Assembly: GCF_030929555.1 (NCBI RefSeq)
Contig: NZ_JAVFVT010000015.1
Location: 62,001-126,000, forward strand
DNA: 64,000 bases
Source: Paenibacillus sp. LHD-117
GTDB taxonomy: Bacteria > Bacillota > Bacilli > Paenibacillales > Paenibacillaceae
Direction of reading: 5' to 3'
Each line of letters opens with the position of its first letter. Within the stretch, counting starts at the first letter, position 1. The notes beneath the pieces were generated by a model. That model was not told the origin of the DNA, ran no database searches, and saw nothing but the letters and a program-made list of their open reading frames with translations. This document shows, one piece after another, positions 61,501 through 64,000 of this stretch. Both the position numbers and the translations under genes were made by a program.

Positions 61501-61855
61501 ATAAAAATAGATGTTCAAAAATAAGCAACGCGTTGTCCTTTGTAACCGGATCGCCGTGAACTGCCATGTTACCTAACTTCACAATGAGTTTAACTGGCTG
61601 AAATAAACTCGGTTGGAGTGTCTCTAAAAACGGTTTAGCATGGATCAGATCGCTTAACGTAACCTTGTCTTTGTCCGGAAGCTCCAAATAACCATCGTGG
61701 CTATACATCCAGCGAACTGCCCGCTCCAGTGACGCGCGGCAGTAAAACAGTGATGTACGAGGATTGGCGAAGACATTCGTCTCCGCCTCAGATGCATATT
61801 CATGAAGAGCGCTCCATTGGGGATGCGCTTTTAGAAAATCAACGTTTAAGGGCAT
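58508..61855 (-). CDS. hsdR: Type I restriction enzyme R subunit
   Basis: The protein of about 1115 residues has an N-terminal DUF4145 domain (PRTSLFYCRASLERAVRWMY), a coiled coil (LEKHIQEKDARIQEIEEENA), then the endonuclease motif (DYVLWSDSELPLAVIEVKKT), helicase Walker A ALLVMATGTGKTRTAIAF, DEAH box LIIIDEAHRSIYNKFG and later helicase motifs (IGRGTRLCEDLFG). It pumps DNA and cuts unmodified sites together with HsdM and HsdS. ATG at 61855 has AGGTGG at a proper distance. Its 5' end overlaps hsdS by 17 bases. It looks intact. Confidence 0.95.
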   Translation of the reverse strand: MPLNVDFLKAHPQWSALHEYASEAETNVFANPRTSLFYCRASLERAVRWMYSHDGYLELPDKDKVTLSDLIHAKPFLETLQPSLFQPVKLIVKLGNMAVHGDPVTKDNALLIFEHLFLFLNWLQDYYLDEPLNNLIFDQELIPTTSHKVSETIEDLQRLEKHIQEKDARIQEIEEENAKLKKKIEELSARSNNPRFELTPETEARTRQLIIDVMLRDAGWNPHGTDVREFQVEGMPNRTGIGYCDYVLWSDSELPLAVIEVKKTTRSAKEGKHQAIQYADLLENQYGQRPVIFYTNGYETWMWDDVFYPERQVSSFFSKADLEWAIQKRSERKNTAEYKPNAMIAGRVYQIEAITRVAETYEQGHRRALLVMATGTGKTRTAIAFVDFLQRAGWAKNVLFLADRKELVSQACEEFKKHLPSATTCNLLEDKEDPTARIYFSTYQTMMGFIEPGQRPKYSPGFYDLIIIDEAHRSIYNKFGLLFQYFDSLLLGLTATPKSDVDHDTYNFFGLKQNVPTFAYEYNQAIEDNNLVPVKPVSIFYKFMHEGVNRNELLQEEQAEYDAKVLPHKKSEKVESQHLNQFLYNRDTIRQALEKVMEHGIKVKGGDRLGKTIIFARNKEHAELIVEVFDSMVPHLKGKFATEIHYGVTNPQALIKSFKQSDKEPHIAVSVDMLDTGIDVPEVVNLVVFKPVLSLSKFWQMIGRGTRLCEDLFGSGQHKTHALLFDLCGNVEYFKFGRKEDPKPTPLHITGQLFTERVHLVRELNASGDAYKTIHHEIIDTLTRQLSGMDEHHFAIRPFIPILLKFRKQENWEWLEETDVNLLTGDFAKQVYDSEPEDKKRVDLLHVRLQRALLGITVITGTDARKKQLQEIAAKIYKKRVGVQQVAQHAEMLRGIMDIRFFERTSAIELHEIRKVIRELIRLLDKDEKIIVHTNFVDELIKDIDFDGELPSFGDFTDYKSHISDYIRKHQDHIAIQRIRRNKEITPLDIEAFAEMLEKEQVGTREQFNKQFVSENENSFGVFVRSLLGLDRSAAQDAFANLLQRTNLNANQINFINMIIDYLTVNGILEPGKLLDQPFVSLHQEGVYGLFDEDTVDDIVNVVQTLKEGARVRIV

Positions 61856-63037
61856 ATTCATCCACCTTTGATTCACGGAATTGTAGTCGTCCGGTAAACG
61901 CTTGGTGTAGGAGGGCTTGGAAGTTTTCTTCGAGTTTGGTTAGTTGACTTATCATAAATTCCTTTTCTTGTTCAATTGTTTTAGCAAGATTAGAAAAAGC
62001 CATTTGTTTATCCAATGGCGGAACAGGAATTGATATTCCTTTAATATCTGTAGCTGTAATGTTTTTCTTAGCTGTTCTCTTTACGTGGCTATTAAGCTCA
62101 CTTTGACCAGTTGTAGACGTTAAAAAGAAAAATAAATAAAATGGAGTTACAATATTTGTATTTGCTTTGAATCGCAAAACATTCGGACTAATATTCGCAT
62201 TTACTAAATTTTCCGAGTTTACTAAGGCAATTTTTTTAGCTGTGGATCCATCACCTCTTACAGCCATTACAATATCATTCAACTCAATTATTGTTCTTGG
62301 ATAGTCCATACTCACTTCTTCATCAATAAAGACATAGTTATTCAATTCTGGATCAACAACTCCAGAACTTAATATGTTTCCAATTCTTATCACCGGAATA
62401 CCAGATGGTTTATATTCCAAACCATAAAAAGTCGGATATCTATATATTTCAGAACAAACATCATCTAGTTTTAATTTTTTCCATTGATTATCTGGATTTT
62501 CAACAAACATCTCCACGAATATTGATTTAATTAATTCATCCAGCTTGACAATAGCTTCTTTCCGCTTTTGAATCAGGGATTCCGCTTCTGCTAAAGCTGA
62601 AACAATTTTTTGTTGAATTTCTGGTACAGGCAGTTCAATGTCAAGTTCCGCCAGTACATCAATACTTATCCCCTTTACCGTGGCACCTTTACCATATGAT
62701 TCAATTAACTTTTCATTGCTCTTTAAAAAGTAAAATAAGTATTTTGTTTTTAATTGAGTACTATCCTTTTTAAATCTTGATTTATTGCTACATCAATTTG
62801 ATTGATAGCCACTTTTCCCAAAGCCATACGAGTAGGAATAATAACATTATTTTTTGGTATAAGCCTTGATGCTGAGTTTTTTAAGCCATGCTCTGTAATA
62901 GTCTCCTGTGATGAAGTAATGTTAGTAGTATTGAAGTCCTTAACTGAAATCCATGGAATTTCTCCATTCCAAAACTCACTTTTTTCTCTACTAGGTGTAC
63001 CTCCGCCAACAATGCCAACTAAATCCCCAAGTTTCAC
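61839..63037 (-). pseudogene. hsdS: Type I restriction specificity subunit, out of frame at a poly-A tract
   Basis: The first target-recognition domain (MKLGDLVGIVGGGTPSREKS to AINQDLK) leads to a stop near 62750. The next frame at once continues the protein: STQLKTKYLFYFLKSNEKLI, the central conserved helix IQQKIVSALAEAESLIQKRK, and the second recognition domain (WKKLKLDDVCSEIYRYPTFY) to 61839. Adding one A to the five-A run at about 62773-62777 restores a 399-residue protein, the normal HsdS length. HsdS sets the DNA sequence recognised. The gene may be switched by slippage, be broken, or carry a sequencing error. Confidence 0.88.
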
Positions 63038-64000
63038 CCCAACATCTCCTCCAATCTGCGTAAACCGTCTACAATTCCTTCTTCCAAGTTAGAGATTTCC
63101 TGAAGGATTTGCTTCGGAGGAGCATAACTTACTTCTTCGCGTACTTGCTCTTTATAACGATTAATACTGAGATCATATTTATTGGCTCTAATCTCATCCA
63201 CGGATACGAAAAATGATTGCTCAGTCCGCTCACGCTTCTTTTCATCTTCAAGGTTTTTAAACCGCGCAATAATATCAGGGATGTTGTTATCATCATGCTT
63301 GCTCAAATCAAGTTCACGGCGGTTGTCATCAAGTGAATAACCATCCGCCTGCATGTCGTAGAACCACACCTGATCCGTGCCGCCGATACTTGTTTTGCGG
63401 AAGATCATTATTGCCGTTGATACCCCGGCATATGGTTTAAATACGCCAGAAGGCATGGAAATAATTGCTTCAAGCTTATGGTTATCGATGATCTCTTTAC
63501 GAATAGCAACATGTGCAGTCGAGGAGCCGAATAACACTCCATCTGGTACAATAACAGCGCAGCGTCCACCATTCTTAAGCAGCCGGAGCATCAATGCAAG
63601 GAACAATAACTCAGTCTTTTTCGTTTTCACTTTCGAAAGCAAATTGTCCGCCACTTGACTATAATCAAGAGAACCTTTAAAAGGTGGATTAGCCAATACC
63701 ATCGTATATTGTTCTTCTTCCGTATTACTCTTTGAAAGTGAATCCTTATATTCCATATTCGGATCTTCGATGCCATGAAGCATCAAGTTCATACTAGCAA
63801 TTCGCAGCATCGTTTGATCAGTATCAAAACCGTGAATCATTTCGCTATTAAAATGCTCTTGCAGTTGCTCATTTCCTGCTTTCACGAATAATTCATCACG
63901 GTAATGTTTAAGCACGTATTCCACCGCCGCTACGAGAAATCCAGCAGTACCGCTTGCTGGATCGATGATCTTGTCTCCAGGCGTAGGCTGCATGAGATCC
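63034..64000 (-). CDS. hsdM: Type I restriction methyltransferase M subunit (5' end beyond window)
   Basis: At least 320 C-terminal residues are visible. SAM motif I is DPASGTAGFLVAAVEYVL, catalytic motif IV is VLANPPFKGSLD, and further conserved parts are GGRCAVIVPDGVLFGSSTAH and ISMPSGVFKPYAGVSTAIMI. It methylates adenine in the site chosen by HsdS and protects host DNA. The order hsdM-hsdS-hsdR with four-base and 17-base overlaps indicates one operon. The N-terminal helical domain lies outside the window. Confidence 0.95.
   Translation of the reverse strand, partial: DLMQPTPGDKIIDPASGTAGFLVAAVEYVLKHYRDELFVKAGNEQLQEHFNSEMIHGFDTDQTMLRIASMNLMLHGIEDPNMEYKDSLSKSNTEEEQYTMVLANPPFKGSLDYSQVADNLLSKVKTKKTELLFLALMLRLLKNGGRCAVIVPDGVLFGSSTAHVAIRKEIIDNHKLEAIISMPSGVFKPYAGVSTAIMIFRKTSIGGTDQVWFYDMQADGYSLDDNRRELDLSKHDDNNIPDIIARFKNLEDEKKRERTEQSFFVSVDEIRANKYDLSINRYKEQVREEVSYAPPKQILQEISNLEEGIVDGLRRLEEMLG

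Overview
The window looks like chromosome from a Paenibacillaceae bacterium (Paenibacillus, Cohnella or a close relative). The signs are Gram-positive lipoprotein SusC-free sugar ABC importers paired with YesM/YesN-type two-component systems, S-layer-homology (SLH) proteins, CBM_X2-type modules, GH35 and GH39-like glycosidases, GGAGG ribosome binding sites with many TTG starts, and PadR/DUF1048 drug-exporter operons. This assignment is an inference from gene content.

Region 1 (about 1.39-19.2 kb) is the most unusual part. It is an A+T-richer accessory array of small, mostly single-gene units, nearly all on the minus strand. The units are separated by about 17 copies of one element, all in the same orientation. 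A full copy has a left arm (plus-strand consensus ACTGCCCGTTAGTTCAACG), a variable hairpin, and a right arm (TTGAGCTATCGTTCCCGTTAG followed by TTYAA). CCCGTTAGTTCAA is therefore directly repeated at both ends, and the inner arm parts are inverted. Several genes end with their stop codon inside the conserved core. The cargo includes a DUF3888 protein, a methyltransferase (amber-broken), Imm7, a zinc-ribbon protein, a phospholipase-C-like protein, an XRE repressor with LAPF repeats, a lipoprotein, DUF4304, a nucleotidyltransferase and NUDIX genes. One NUDIX gene is split by an IS21-family element with a 4-bp target duplication. The layout resembles an integron cassette array without an integrase, but the sites are not canonical attC sites.

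Region 2 (19.4-27.1 kb, plus strand) is a sugar-uptake locus: two LplB/LplC-type permeases, a binding lipoprotein, a YesM-type kinase, a YesN-type regulator and a second binding lipoprotein. Region 3 (27.1-32.5 kb, minus) holds two ABC exporter operons, one with PadR and two DUF1048 proteins, the other with two ABC-2 type permeases and an ATPase. An arginase-fold gene and a decayed SLH gene follow.

Region 4 (36.1-47.6 kb, minus) is a second sugar locus: a sensor kinase and AraC-type regulator, a binding protein, two permeases and a GH35 beta-galactosidase, preceded by a secreted GH39-like enzyme with two CBM35-like modules. Broken kinase and glycosidase pieces lie beside it. A MerR regulator with two AHSA1/SRPBCC genes follows, the second of which is frameshifted.

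Region 5 (51-64 kb) carries an IS3 fragment, pieces of a tRNA-Ala-like sequence, a 1606-residue secreted YVTN-propeller/CBM_X2/SLH protein with large internal duplications, a TnpB (IS605-type) element with its probable omega RNA, and a type I restriction system hsdM-hsdS-hsdR. hsdS is out of frame at a short poly-A tract, and hsdM runs off the window.
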